Shown: piece by piece, positions 7,239-15,076 of the stretch
How positions within the stretch are numbered: the stretch's first letter is position 1
Layout: each line of letters starts with the position of its first letter
From: JBBSGC01 sp038254525
GTDB taxonomy: Bacteria; Actinomycetota; Actinomycetes; Propionibacteriales; Nocardioidaceae
DNA length: 25,133 nt
Assembly (NCBI GenBank): GCA_038254525.1
Contig: JBBSGC010000012.1
Span: 1 to 25,133, forward strand
Direction: 5' to 3'
The notes under the pieces: model-generated
What the model was told of the DNA's origin: nothing
The model's database searches: none
Seen by the model: only the letters and a program-made list of their open reading frames with translations
Translations under genes and position numbers: made by a program

Positions 7239-8315
7239 GTGGTCGAGCCGACCGGGCCAGGGCCTTCACCGGTGGGCCTGCACCGCGTCCTGGCGCCCTC
7301 GGGCGTGCTGCCGCAGGCCGCCGACCGCCTCGACACGAGCGCTCAGCTCCAGCGCGACGAGGTGCGCGTACGCGTTCAACGACTGAACCTCGATGCGGCA
7401 AGCTTCCGCCAGCTGGTCACCAAGCATGCCGGCGACGGTGCCGCGGTCCGGGCGGAGGTGTGCTCGATCGTCGCCAGCCGGGGCAAGATGCACAACCCGG
7501 TCACCGGCTCCGGTGGCATGCTGGTCGGGACCGTCGAGGAGGTCGGCGCCGCGTCACCGCTGGGACTGCGCGTGGGCGACCCGGTCGCCACCCTGGTCTC
7601 CCTCACCCTCACGCCGCTGGTCATCGAGGACGGGCTCGCCGGGTGGGACGGGCGCAGCGAACAGGTGCCGTGCGACGGCTACGCCATCTTGTTCGGGCGC
7701 AGCATCGCGGAGCGGTTGCCCGAGGACCTGCCCCCCGAGCTCGCGCTGGCCGTGCTCGACGTGTGCGGTGCCCCTGCGCTGACCGCCCGGGTTGTACGGG
7801 GTTATGTCGCCTCCGGCGGTCGGCCCACGGTGGCCGTGCTCGGCGCTGCCGGCAAGAGTGGGTCGCTCGCTCTCGCCGCGGCCCGCGACACCGGTGCCGG
7901 CCATCTGATCGGCATCGTGCCGGTGCCCCACGAGGCAGCAGCGCTGGCGAAGGCCGGGCTCGCCGACACCGTGGCCCTCGCCGACGCGCGCGATCCGGTG
8001 GCGCTGTCGTCGGCCGTCATCAACAGCGGCGGGCCCGCCGATGTCACAGTCGTCTGCGTCGACGTGCCGGGCTGCGAGGGTGGGGCAATCCTGTCGACGG
8101 CTCCGGGCGGCACCGTGGTGTTCTTCTCGATGGCGACCTCGTTCAGTGCCGCGGCGCTGGGGGCCGAGGGGCTCGCGGCCGACGTCACGATGCTGATCGG
8201 CAACGGCTATCTGCCCGGCCACGCCGACCTCGCGCTGCGGCTGGTCCGCCAGCACGCCAGCCTGCGCCACCTCTTCGAGACCCGGGTCCGTCCCGCTGAG
8301 CAGGCGACCAGATGA
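7239..8315 (+). CDS. kdd: L-erythro-3,5-diaminohexanoate dehydrogenase
   Basis: 358 aa from GTG 7239, chosen because AGGAGG lies eight bases upstream and because GLHRVLAPSGVLPQAADRLD, a family hallmark, follows at once. A TTG at 7155 is in frame but would add an unconserved tail. The N-terminal part holds RLNLDAASFRQL and the middle GTVEEVGAASPLGLRVGD, resembling a GroES-like fold. The Rossmann dinucleotide site is VAVLGAAGKSGSLAL (about 198-212). The enzyme oxidises 3,5-diaminohexanoate to 5-amino-3-oxohexanoate with NAD(P)+, the third step of lysine fermentation. It starts a plus-strand operon with the amidohydrolase 22 bp downstream, then kamD, kamE and kal. Length and motifs fit the family well. 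Confidence 0.88.
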   Translation: MVEPTGPGPSPVGLHRVLAPSGVLPQAADRLDTSAQLQRDEVRVRVQRLNLDAASFRQLVTKHAGDGAAVRAEVCSIVASRGKMHNPVTGSGGMLVGTVEEVGAASPLGLRVGDPVATLVSLTLTPLVIEDGLAGWDGRSEQVPCDGYAILFGRSIAERLPEDLPPELALAVLDVCGAPALTARVVRGYVASGGRPTVAVLGAAGKSGSLALAAARDTGAGHLIGIVPVPHEAAALAKAGLADTVALADARDPVALSSAVINSGGPADVTVVCVDVPGCEGGAILSTAPGGTVVFFSMATSFSAAALGAEGLAADVTMLIGNGYLPGHADLALRLVRQHASLRHLFETRVRPAEQATR

Positions 8316-8337
8316 TGGTCAAGGGGAGGCGGGTCTA

Positions 8338-9903
8338 GTGAGCCGCACGACGCTGCTGCGCGGAGGAGTGGTGCACTCGCCCGCCCATTCCTACGCCACC
8401 GCGCTGACGACGGACGGTCCGACGATCACCTGGGTCGGCGACGAGGACTCCGCCGGGTCGCTGGTTGACGACGTCGACCACGTCGTCGACCTGCGTGGCG
8501 CCCTGGTCACCCCGACGTTCGTCGACGCTCATGCCCATCTTGCGCAGACCGGCCTGGCCGGTGCGGGCGTTCGCCTGCAGGGGCTGCCCAGCCGGCAGGC
8601 TGTTCTCGACGCGGTGGCGACGCATGCCACCACGGGCGACGGCGTCGTGCTCGGGTTCGGCTGGGACGAGACGCTGTGGGACGACCCTCGGCCGGTCACC
8701 GGCGCCGAGCTGGACCGCGCGGCCAACGGCCGGCCGGTCTACCTGGCTCGCGTCGACGTCCACTCGGCGATCGTGTCCGGCGCGCTGGTCGATGCTTGCC
8801 CCCAGATCACCGGCCTCGACGGCTGGTCGGCGACCGGACGCGTCGAGCGGTCCGCACATCACGCGGCGCGAGCCGCGGCCGACGCGCTGGTCACCGAGCC
8901 GCAGCGCCGCGCGGCCATCCGTTCCGCGCTGCGCACCGCCGCTACCCAGGGGATCGGACTCGTGCACGAGCTGGGCGCCCCGCACCTGTCGCAGCTCGAC
9001 GACTTCGGTCGCATCGACGCGATCCGCTCGGCTGAGCCGCTTCCACAGGTGGCTCGCTACTGGGGAGAGGTGGCCGCCTACGACCAGGCGCGTGCGGTTG
9101 GCGCCGTCGGGCTGGCCGGTGACCTGTGCGTCGACGGTGCGATCGGCTCCCGTACGGCCGCCCTGCACGAGCCCTACGCTGACGCCGCCACCTGCGGACA
9201 CGCCTACCTCTCGGTCGAGCAGGTCCGTGACCACGTCATCGGCTGCACCCGGGCGGGACTGCAGGCCGGTTTCCACGCCATCGGCGACCGCGGTGTCGCC
9301 ACCGTCTTCGCCGGCCTTGTCGCGGCCCGCGACGAGGTGGGCACCGACGCCCTGCGGCGGGCCCGGCACCGGGTCGAGCATCTGGAGATGGTGGATGCGG
9401 CCCAGGTGGCGCTGGCCGCTCAGCTGGGCCTGACGGCAAGCGTCCAGCCTGCCTTCGACGCCGCGTGGGGCGGCGCCGACGGCCTGTACGCGCGGCGCCT
9501 GGGTGCCGAGCGCGCCGCCGGCATGAACCCGTTCGGCGCCCTGAGCCGGGCCGGTGTGCCGCTGGCCTTCGGCTCCGACACTCCGGTGACGCCTTTCGAC
9601 CCCTGGGCCGCGGTCCGAGCGGCCGCCTGGCACCACGATCCCGGACAGCGGATCAGCGTGCAGACTGCCTTCGTGGCGCACACGCGCGGTGGCTGGCGCG
9701 CAATCGGCGCCGATGACGCCGGCGTGCTCGTGCCGGGGTCACCGGCGACCTTCGCGGTGTGGGACGTGCCGAGCTCGACCGATCTGCGGGCGGCGGGAGG
9801 GCCGGGCCTGCCGGACCTCGCACCCGGACAGCCGCTGCCGACCTGCTTGGCCACCGTGGTCGACGGCACGCTGGTCCACGAACGCGAAGGAGCCCTCCAG
9901 TGA
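8338..9903 (+). CDS. Amidohydrolase, YtcJ-like (amidohydrolase family 3)
   Basis: 521 aa from GTG 8338, with GGGGAGG eight bases upstream. The opening strands TLLRGGVVHSP and the metal motif VDAHAHL (residues ~61-67) are typical of the composite-fold amidohydrolases. GFGWDE, FHAIGDRGV, RHRVEHLEM and FGSDTPVTPFDPW follow in the order seen in YtcJ-like proteins (family 3), which hydrolyse amide or related C-N bonds using metal-bound water. The substrate is unknown. The gene lies between kdd and kamD, and its stop overlaps the kamD start (GTGA), so it is co-expressed with lysine degradation. It occupies the place where kce would be expected in classic clusters. It could supply a pathway substrate from an N-acyl or lactam form, but that is inference. 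Confidence 0.85.
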   Translation: MSRTTLLRGGVVHSPAHSYATALTTDGPTITWVGDEDSAGSLVDDVDHVVDLRGALVTPTFVDAHAHLAQTGLAGAGVRLQGLPSRQAVLDAVATHATTGDGVVLGFGWDETLWDDPRPVTGAELDRAANGRPVYLARVDVHSAIVSGALVDACPQITGLDGWSATGRVERSAHHAARAAADALVTEPQRRAAIRSALRTAATQGIGLVHELGAPHLSQLDDFGRIDAIRSAEPLPQVARYWGEVAAYDQARAVGAVGLAGDLCVDGAIGSRTAALHEPYADAATCGHAYLSVEQVRDHVIGCTRAGLQAGFHAIGDRGVATVFAGLVAARDEVGTDALRRARHRVEHLEMVDAAQVALAAQLGLTASVQPAFDAAWGGADGLYARRLGAERAAGMNPFGALSRAGVPLAFGSDTPVTPFDPWAAVRAAAWHHDPGQRISVQTAFVAHTRGGWRAIGADDAGVLVPGSPATFAVWDVPSSTDLRAAGGPGLPDLAPGQPLPTCLATVVDGTLVHEREGALQ

Positions 9904-11495
9904 GCACCCGGTCGACGACGCACAGGAACCGACCTGCCCTTGACCTGGACCCGGTCGCGGTGCGCAAGGCCCGCACGTTGGCCCGTCGTGCCGGGCGGCC
10001 GATCGTGCGCCTGGCGCAGCAGCACACCACGGTGTCGGTCGAGCGGGCGACGCTGCGACTGGCCGGGCTGTCGGGCGCCGACGCGGAAGGCACCCCTTGG
10101 GTGAACCGACTGGTCGACGCGGTGCGCGGGGACACCGGCATCGAGCACGGGGTGTGCCTGCCGGTCTGGCACGCCCTAGCCGGTGGAGCGGCCGGTGACC
10201 TCGGCGAGCTCGCCGCCAAGGCGGCCGTCGGGTCGGTCCGGTTCACCCTGCCGCAAGGACGTGCGGCTGTCCGCGCCCGCTCCGCGGCGACCAAGGCGGT
10301 CACCGCGGGTCTCAAACGGATCGACTCCCGCCGCTGCGAGCGGGAACGGCTGGTCCGCAAGTGGGGAGATGCTCCGCGCACGCCCTGGATCTACCTCATC
10401 GTGGCCACCGGTGACATCTACGAGGACATGCCGCAGGCGCAGGCGGCCGCCCGTGCCGGCGCCGACGTGATCGCCGTGATCCGCTCGACCGGGCAGTCGC
10501 TGCTCGACTTCGTACCCGAAGGTGCCACCCGGGAAGGCTTCGCCGGCACCTACGCCACGCAGGAGAACTTCCGGCTGATGCGTGCGGCGCTGGACCAGAC
10601 CAGTGCGCAGCTCGGCCGGTATGTCCGGCTCACCAACTACGCCTCGGGACTTTGCATGCCCGAGATCGCGACGCTGGCCGGTCTAGAACGTCTCGACATG
10701 ATGCTCAACGACTCGATGTACGGAATCCTCTTCCGCGACATCAACCCGGTACGCACGTTCGTCGACCAGCGGTTCAGCCGCCAGGTGCACGCCCGCGCCG
10801 GCATCATCATCAACACCGGCGAGGACAACTACCTGACGACCGCGGACGCGGTGGACGCCGCGCACACGGTCACGGTCAGCCAGCTGCTCAACGAGTTCTT
10901 CGCCAAGGAAGCGGGCCTGGCCGACTGGCAGCTCGGGCTGGGACACGCCTTCGAGATCAACCCGGACGTCGAAGACAGCTTCCGGCTCGAGCTCGCCCAC
11001 GCGCTGCTCGCCCGCCAGCTGTTTCCCGACGCCCCGCTCAAGTGGATGCCGCCCACGCGGCACATGACCGGCGACGTGTTCCGCGGCTACCTGCTCGACG
11101 GCTTCTTCAACCTGGTCGGCGCCATGACCGGCCAAGGCATCCTGCTCGTCGGGATGATGACCGAGGCCGTGGTGACACCGTGGCTGTCCGACCGAGACCT
11201 GGCACTGCAGAACGTCCGCTACGTCATGAATGCCTGTGGCAACCTGCACGAGGACTTCCGTCCGACACCGGACGGCTTCATCAGCACCCGGGCGCGTCAG
11301 GTGCTGGCGGAGAGCATCGAGCTGCTCGAGGCGATCCTGCGCCATGAGAGGGGCCTGCTGGATGCCATCGCCGACGGCACCTTCGGGCTGATGAAGCGCC
11401 CGGCCGACGGTGGGCGGGGCCTCGACGGGGTTGCCCGCAGGGCCGACGACTACTGCAACCCCGCGAGCGAGCTGCTGGAGGCCGGCAGTGAGTGA
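9900..11495 (+). CDS. kamD: Lysine 5,6-aminomutase, alpha subunit
   Basis: 531 aa from GTG 9900, four-base GTGA overlap with the amidohydrolase stop and GAAGGAG seven bases upstream. The open frame extends 47 codons further upstream, but only inside the amidohydrolase gene. The sequence shows the family's LDLDPVAVRKAR opening, TPWIYLIVATGDIYEDM, GADVIAVIRSTGQSLLDFVP, YVRLTNYASGLCMPEIA, MMLNDSMYGILFRDINP and the closing KRPADGGRGLDGV. It is the PLP/adenosylcobalamin TIM-barrel subunit that, with KamE, moves the terminal amino group of beta-lysine (or D-lysine) to give 3,5- (or 2,5-) diaminohexanoate. Length agrees with the usual ~520 aa. Function is strongly supported by the adjacent beta subunit, and the enzyme needs coenzyme B12. 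Confidence 0.95.
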   Translation: MSTRSTTHRNRPALDLDPVAVRKARTLARRAGRPIVRLAQQHTTVSVERATLRLAGLSGADAEGTPWVNRLVDAVRGDTGIEHGVCLPVWHALAGGAAGDLGELAAKAAVGSVRFTLPQGRAAVRARSAATKAVTAGLKRIDSRRCERERLVRKWGDAPRTPWIYLIVATGDIYEDMPQAQAAARAGADVIAVIRSTGQSLLDFVPEGATREGFAGTYATQENFRLMRAALDQTSAQLGRYVRLTNYASGLCMPEIATLAGLERLDMMLNDSMYGILFRDINPVRTFVDQRFSRQVHARAGIIINTGEDNYLTTADAVDAAHTVTVSQLLNEFFAKEAGLADWQLGLGHAFEINPDVEDSFRLELAHALLARQLFPDAPLKWMPPTRHMTGDVFRGYLLDGFFNLVGAMTGQGILLVGMMTEAVVTPWLSDRDLALQNVRYVMNACGNLHEDFRPTPDGFISTRARQVLAESIELLEAILRHERGLLDAIADGTFGLMKRPADGGRGLDGVARRADDYCNPASELLEAGSE

Positions 11496-12273
11496 GCCGG
11501 GGTCGGTGATCCGGCCCTACGGCGACACCACCGGGGACGGCATGGTCCAGGTGTCGTTCACGCTGCCGGTGCCACACACCAAGCACGCCGAGGGTGCGGC
11601 GGCCCAGCTGGCCGCCAAGATGGGCATCGACCCGGCGCTCGTCGTGCACGCGAAGGCCATGGGCCCGGCGTTCACGTTCTTCGTCGTGTACGGCCGGGTC
11701 AACCATCTGGTCGAGCTCGACCGGGTGCGGATCGTCGAGCGCGACCACCCGCTGCTCTCGCCGAAGGAGGCGAACCTTGCGATCCGCAAGGGGCTGCGCC
11801 GCCGGCTCGCCGTGGTCGGGGGCTGTATCGGCTCGGACGCCCACACCGTCGGCATCGACGCGATCCTCAACATCAAGGGCTTCGCCGGGGAGAAGGGCCT
11901 GGAGTACTACCGCGAGCTGCGGGTGGTCAACCTCGGTGCGCAGCTGTCGGTGCCGGAGCTGGTGACCCGCGCCCAGCAGGAGCGGGCCGACGCCGTGCTG
12001 GTCTCCCAGGTGGTCACCCAGCGCGAGGCGCACCTGGTCAACACCAAGGAGATGAGCGCGGCCTTCCGAGAGGCCTATCCGGCCGGCCGGGTGCCACTGC
12101 TGATCGTCGGCGGCCCACGCTTCGACGAGTCGATGGCGGGGGAGCTCGGAGTCGACCGGGTGTTCTCCCGTGGGACGACTCCCGGTGAGGTGGCCAGCTA
12201 CCTCGTCGACGCCCTCGTGACGCGTCGACCTGGTCGCGTTGTGGCGCCGACGTCGACGGAGGGGAACCCATGA
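11488..12273 (+). CDS. kamE: Lysine 5,6-aminomutase, beta subunit (B12-binding)
   Basis: 261 aa from GTG 11488, an 8-base overlap with kamD, and GGAGG six bases upstream. An N-terminal dimerisation segment (RPYGDTTGDGMVQVSFTLPV, about 9-28) is followed by a Rossmann-like cobalamin domain with SDAHTVG (116-122), the DxHxxG motif in which His119 should ligate cobalt in the base-off form. Lys130 in LNIKG lies 11 residues after His119; in the Clostridium sticklandii enzyme the cobalt His133 and the PLP Lys144 are also 11 apart, so both cofactor contacts appear kept. EYYRELRVVNLGAQL and ADAVLVSQVVTQREAHL are further family motifs. It forms a heterodimer/heterotetramer with KamD. The stop overlaps kal (ATGA). 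Confidence 0.95.
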   Translation: MSEPGSVIRPYGDTTGDGMVQVSFTLPVPHTKHAEGAAAQLAAKMGIDPALVVHAKAMGPAFTFFVVYGRVNHLVELDRVRIVERDHPLLSPKEANLAIRKGLRRRLAVVGGCIGSDAHTVGIDAILNIKGFAGEKGLEYYRELRVVNLGAQLSVPELVTRAQQERADAVLVSQVVTQREAHLVNTKEMSAAFREAYPAGRVPLLIVGGPRFDESMAGELGVDRVFSRGTTPGEVASYLVDALVTRRPGRVVAPTSTEGNP

Positions 12274-12668
12274 CCGAGCCCGACAGCCGAGTGGGGCTGA
12301 GCGTCACCCACCGGCGCTACGTGCCGTACGCGCACGCCCACTACGCCGGCCAGCTGCTCGACGGTGCCTACGTGCTCGGGCTGTTCGGCGACGTCGCCAC
12401 CGAGGTGTGCATCCGCACCGACGGCGATGAGGGCCTTTTCGCGTCCTACACCGACGTGCAGTTCCTCGCCGCAGTGCGCGCCGGTGACGTGGTCGAGGTG
12501 GAAGCGCGGGTGACGCGGGTCGGCCGCCGCAGCCGTGAGCTCGCCCTGGAGGCCCGGGTGGTGTGCCGCGGACGCCCGGACCGCGCTGACTCCGCCGCCG
12601 ACCTGCTCGACCAGCCCCTCGTAGTCGCCACCGCGACCGGAACGGTGGTGGTGCCGGCTCGGCCGTAG
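12270..12668 (+). CDS. kal: 3-aminobutyryl-CoA ammonia-lyase
   Basis: 132 aa from ATG 12270, overlapping the kamE stop by four bases, with GGAGGGG just upstream. The protein is a small hot-dog-fold enzyme: VTHRRYVPYAHAHYAGQLLD, then LGLFGDVATEVCIRTDGDEG and FLAAVRAGDVVEVEARVTRV. This arrangement is that of Kal, which removes ammonia from L-3-aminobutyryl-CoA to yield crotonyl-CoA, the last committed step of lysine fermentation. Length (usually ~125-145 aa) agrees. Translational coupling to KamE makes the assignment firmer than the fold alone would. The product can enter beta-oxidation or butyrate metabolism. It is the last gene of the operon; the ligase gene downstream has its own promoter. 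Confidence 0.88.
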   Translation: MTEPDSRVGLSVTHRRYVPYAHAHYAGQLLDGAYVLGLFGDVATEVCIRTDGDEGLFASYTDVQFLAAVRAGDVVEVEARVTRVGRRSRELALEARVVCRGRPDRADSAADLLDQPLVVATATGTVVVPARP

Positions 12669-12699
12669 CCGCGCCGGCGTCGGAGTCAGTCCTGGCGGC

Positions 12700-12705
12700 C
12701 ACAAT
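12700..12705 (+). promoter_or_regulatory. -10 element of leaderless promoter for the DNA ligase
   Basis: CACAAT, six bases (GTTCGG), then GTG 12712. It differs from TANNNT only at the first base. Marks an independent transcript after the kal operon. Confidence 0.5.
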
Positions 12706-12711
12706 GTTCGG

Positions 12712-14244
12712 GTGTTGCTGAGCGCGCTGGCCGAGACGTCCGCCGAGGTGGGCGGCACCCGTTCCAGGCTCGCCAAGCGCGCCGCGCTCTCCCGGACCCT
12801 TCGGCAGGCCGCGCCGGAGGAGATCACCACGGTGGTGACCTACCTGTCCGGTGCTCTGCGGCAGCGGCGCACCGGCATCGGCTGGGCGATGCTCGAGCAG
12901 CGGCCCGCCCCGGCGACGGAGTCGACCCTGCAGGTGATCGATGTCGACGCCACATTCGACCGCCTCAGCCGACTAGGTGGTGACGGCTCACGCGAGCAGC
13001 GGCGCGCCGGCCTGGCTGCCCTGCTGGCTCGCGCGACCGACGCCGAGCAGGTGTTCGTGGGCCAACTGCTGACCGGCGAGCTGCGCCAAGGGGCGCTCGA
13101 CGGGGTGACGCTCGATGCGGTGGCCGACGCCTTCGAGGTCGCGCCGGCACAGGTCCGCCGGGCGGCCATGCTGCTGGGGTCAACGGCTGCCGCGGCTCAG
13201 GTCGCCCGGCGCGGGTCGGCGGCGCTGGACGCGGTAGGCCTGACCGTGGGCGTGCCGCTGCGGCCAATGCTCGCCGCCTCGGCGTCGGATGTGGAGGCGG
13301 CACTGGTCAAGGCGTCCCCGGCCGGCGGCGCGGTCGTCGTCGACGTCAAGCTCGACGGCATCCGCATCCAGGCCCACCGCGACGGCGACTCCGTCCGGTT
13401 GTTCACCCGCAGCCTCGACGACATCACCGCGAGACTGCCGGAGGTCGTGGAGGTCGTCGCCGCCCTGCCCGCGCACCGGCTGGTGCTCGACGGCGAGGTC
13501 CTCGTCCTACGCCCAGACGGTCGCCCAGCGCCGTTCCAGGTGACCGCGGCCCGCACGGCCAGCCAGGCCGACGCGGCGCGGGTGCGCCGAGACGTCCCGC
13601 TCAGCACGGCGTTCTTCGACCTCTTGCACCGAGACGGTCGCGACCTGCTTGACCAGCCACTGCGCGAGCGCCTGGACCAGCTCGCGGCCGTGGTGCCCCG
13701 CGAACACCGGACGCCGTCGGTGCAGACGTCGTCTCCATCGACCGCACAAGCCTTCTTCGCCGACGCGCTGCACACCGGTCACGAAGGGGTGGTGGTCAAG
13801 ACCGCCGACTCCCGCTACGAGGCCGGTCGGCGCGGCAGCTCCTGGGTCAAGGTCAAGCCGCGGCACACCCTGGACCTGGTGGTGCTCGCGGCGGAGTGGG
13901 GCCACGGCCGGCGAAGTGGATGGCTGTCCAACCTGCACCTGGGTGCACGCGACCCAGCCGCCGGCTCACTGGTGATGCTCGGCAAGACGTTCAAGGGCCT
14001 GACCGACGAGCTGCTCACCTGGCAGACCGAGCACCTGCTGAGCCGGGAGGTCCGCCGGACCCGCTCGACGGTCTACGTCCGTCCGGAGCTCATTGTCGAG
14101 GTGGCCTTCGACGGCGTCCAGACGTCGCCCCGGTACCCCGGTGGCGTCGCGCTGCGCTTCGCGCGGGTGCTGCGCTACCGCAGCGACAAGTTCCTCGACG
14201 AGGTCGACACGCTGGCGAGCGTGCTCGCCCTGCATGCCCGGTGA
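12712..14244 (+). CDS. ATP-dependent DNA ligase (LigB-type)
   Basis: 510 aa from GTG 12712, directly at the inferred transcription start. The N-terminal domain (1-~180) is the DNA-binding domain of LigB/LIG1-type enzymes. Motif I reads DVKLDGIRIQAH, with Lys213 as the adenylated residue. VLDGEVLVLRPDGRPAPF is motif III, HEGVVVKTADSRYEAGRRG is motif IV, and SWVKVKP is motif V, followed by an OB-fold domain. All catalytic motifs are present and the length matches mycobacterial LigB (about 507 aa). The enzyme seals nicks using ATP. It is not in an operon with the lysine genes or the following region, and is not a Ku-linked LigD. Confidence in the activity class is high; its exact repair role is unknown. 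Confidence 0.95.
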   Translation: MLLSALAETSAEVGGTRSRLAKRAALSRTLRQAAPEEITTVVTYLSGALRQRRTGIGWAMLEQRPAPATESTLQVIDVDATFDRLSRLGGDGSREQRRAGLAALLARATDAEQVFVGQLLTGELRQGALDGVTLDAVADAFEVAPAQVRRAAMLLGSTAAAAQVARRGSAALDAVGLTVGVPLRPMLAASASDVEAALVKASPAGGAVVVDVKLDGIRIQAHRDGDSVRLFTRSLDDITARLPEVVEVVAALPAHRLVLDGEVLVLRPDGRPAPFQVTAARTASQADAARVRRDVPLSTAFFDLLHRDGRDLLDQPLRERLDQLAAVVPREHRTPSVQTSSPSTAQAFFADALHTGHEGVVVKTADSRYEAGRRGSSWVKVKPRHTLDLVVLAAEWGHGRRSGWLSNLHLGARDPAAGSLVMLGKTFKGLTDELLTWQTEHLLSREVRRTRSTVYVRPELIVEVAFDGVQTSPRYPGGVALRFARVLRYRSDKFLDEVDTLASVLALHAR

Positions 14245-14268
14245 CGGTTCCCGACCACGACCGAAACA

Positions 14269-14481
14269 TCAGGTTGGGCTGCGATGGGCGTACCTGGTAA
14301 TCCTCCCCGACCTCGGCCTCGGTAGGCGCAGCAGCTCATCACTTCCCGCGCCCATGTCGATAACCCCTCGAGGTTGCAGCGCCTGGCCAGCTCGGCGATG
14401 GCCGAGGCGAACATCGGCGACGCCGTCGCCGACGTACAGCGCCCGGTCCCACGCCTCGCGCAGCGTGAAGAGGTCCGGCAC
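14269..14481 (-). pseudogene. Possible frameshifted gene remnant
   Basis: From GTG 14481 the minus strand reads VPDLFTLREAWDRALYVGDG with almost only G/C third bases. Near 14413 the coding-like character moves to another frame (FASAIAELARRCNLEGLSTW), as if one base had been gained or lost. The first frame runs to a stop at 14269 but turns basic and protein-unlike after the shift point. I do not recognise the family. A truncated or sequence-error-split gene, or chance, are alternatives. Confidence 0.3.
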
Positions 14482-14729
14482 CGGCTCAGTCTGCCGGGAC
14501 CGATGTCGTGACGCCTGGGTCGTCCGAGCGGCCACATTGTCGCGAGATCGGTCCGGGGTGGCTGGCCTAGCGCAGACAGCGGTCCACACGAACGCTGGGT
14601 TCGGCCGCACGGTGGCTTTCGACACGCCGCACGACACGCCGCAAAGGGCCAAACTCCCGGGAAACTTCCGGCCAACAGCGAGTGCCGCTGACCTGCACGT
14701 ACGGAACGAACGCACTGGTCAGAGGCGTG

Positions 14730-14758
14730 TTGACACGGTTACGTGGAGTGGTCAGGCT
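14730..14758 (+). promoter_or_regulatory. Sigma-70-like promoter motif without a clear gene
   Basis: TTGACA (14730-14735), 17-base spacer, CAGGCT (14753-14758). The -35 is perfect; the -10 keeps only the A at position 2 and T at position 6. Predicted start about 14765. It could give a long leader for lnt or a non-coding transcript. Confidence 0.3.
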
Positions 14759-14772
14759 CGGCCGGAGAGTTG

Positions 14773-14922
14773 CTAGTGGCCCACCAGCTGAACCGCATCG
14801 CCGGTCGGGTCCGGGTGGCGCAGGACGAAGGTCAGAAACCAGGCCTTCCCTCCTCCGGCGCACGGGCTCGGAACGGCGACGACGGGGTGGGCCCCGCGCA
14901 GGCTCCGGGGCCTGATAGACAA
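14773..14922 (-). pseudogene. Possible remnant or small ORF with a VOC-like C-terminus
   Basis: An open minus-strand frame (stop TAG at 14775-14773) has strongly G/C-biased third positions and ends GGGKAWFLTFVLRHPDPTGD then AVQLVGH. The pattern 'W-L-F-x-DP-G-x-x-VQLV' resembles the last strand of glyoxalase/VOC proteins. The only start-like codon is TTG 14922, giving 49 aa; the frame is open further upstream to a TGA near 14990. Too short for a full VOC domain, so it is probably a truncated gene. Confidence 0.3.
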
Positions 14923-15038
14923 CAGGCGGTTGCTCGCGGCCAGCGAGTCGTCGCTTGGTCCGAAGGGCCGCGGTGCCTGCGTGACTCAGCACCGGTCCAC
15001 TCCCGGTGGGCCCACCACGTCGGCTGGCGCCGAGCAGG

Positions 15039-15044
15039 TAGCGT
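15039..15044 (+). promoter_or_regulatory. -10 element for lnt
   Basis: TAGCGT; transcription would begin near 15051, leaving a 26-base leader that contains AAGG five bases before ATG 15077. Unlike the leaderless genes here, the spacing does not end on a start codon. Confidence 0.45.
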
Positions 15045-15076
15045 GGCAGCACCGCATCCTGCCGACCAAGGTGCCC

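Larger units (their letters stand above)
14245..15038. other. Gene-poor stretch with coding remnants
   Basis: About 0.8 kb between the ligase stop and the lnt promoter has no convincing intact gene on either strand. The long frames that cross it are low in sense and overlap each other. Two minus-strand pieces have GC-rich third positions and look like decayed genes (14269-14481 and 14773-14922). A sigma-70-like promoter motif, TTGACA-N17-CAGGCT, lies at 14730-14758 on the plus strand, with no obvious downstream gene before lnt. Confidence 0.6.

Noticed and set aside
14589..14603. CGAAC-N5-GTTCG as a LexA/SOS box
   Set aside because: The actinobacterial LexA site has a 4-base spacer (CGAAC-N4-GTTCG); here it is 5, and no SOS gene is adjacent.
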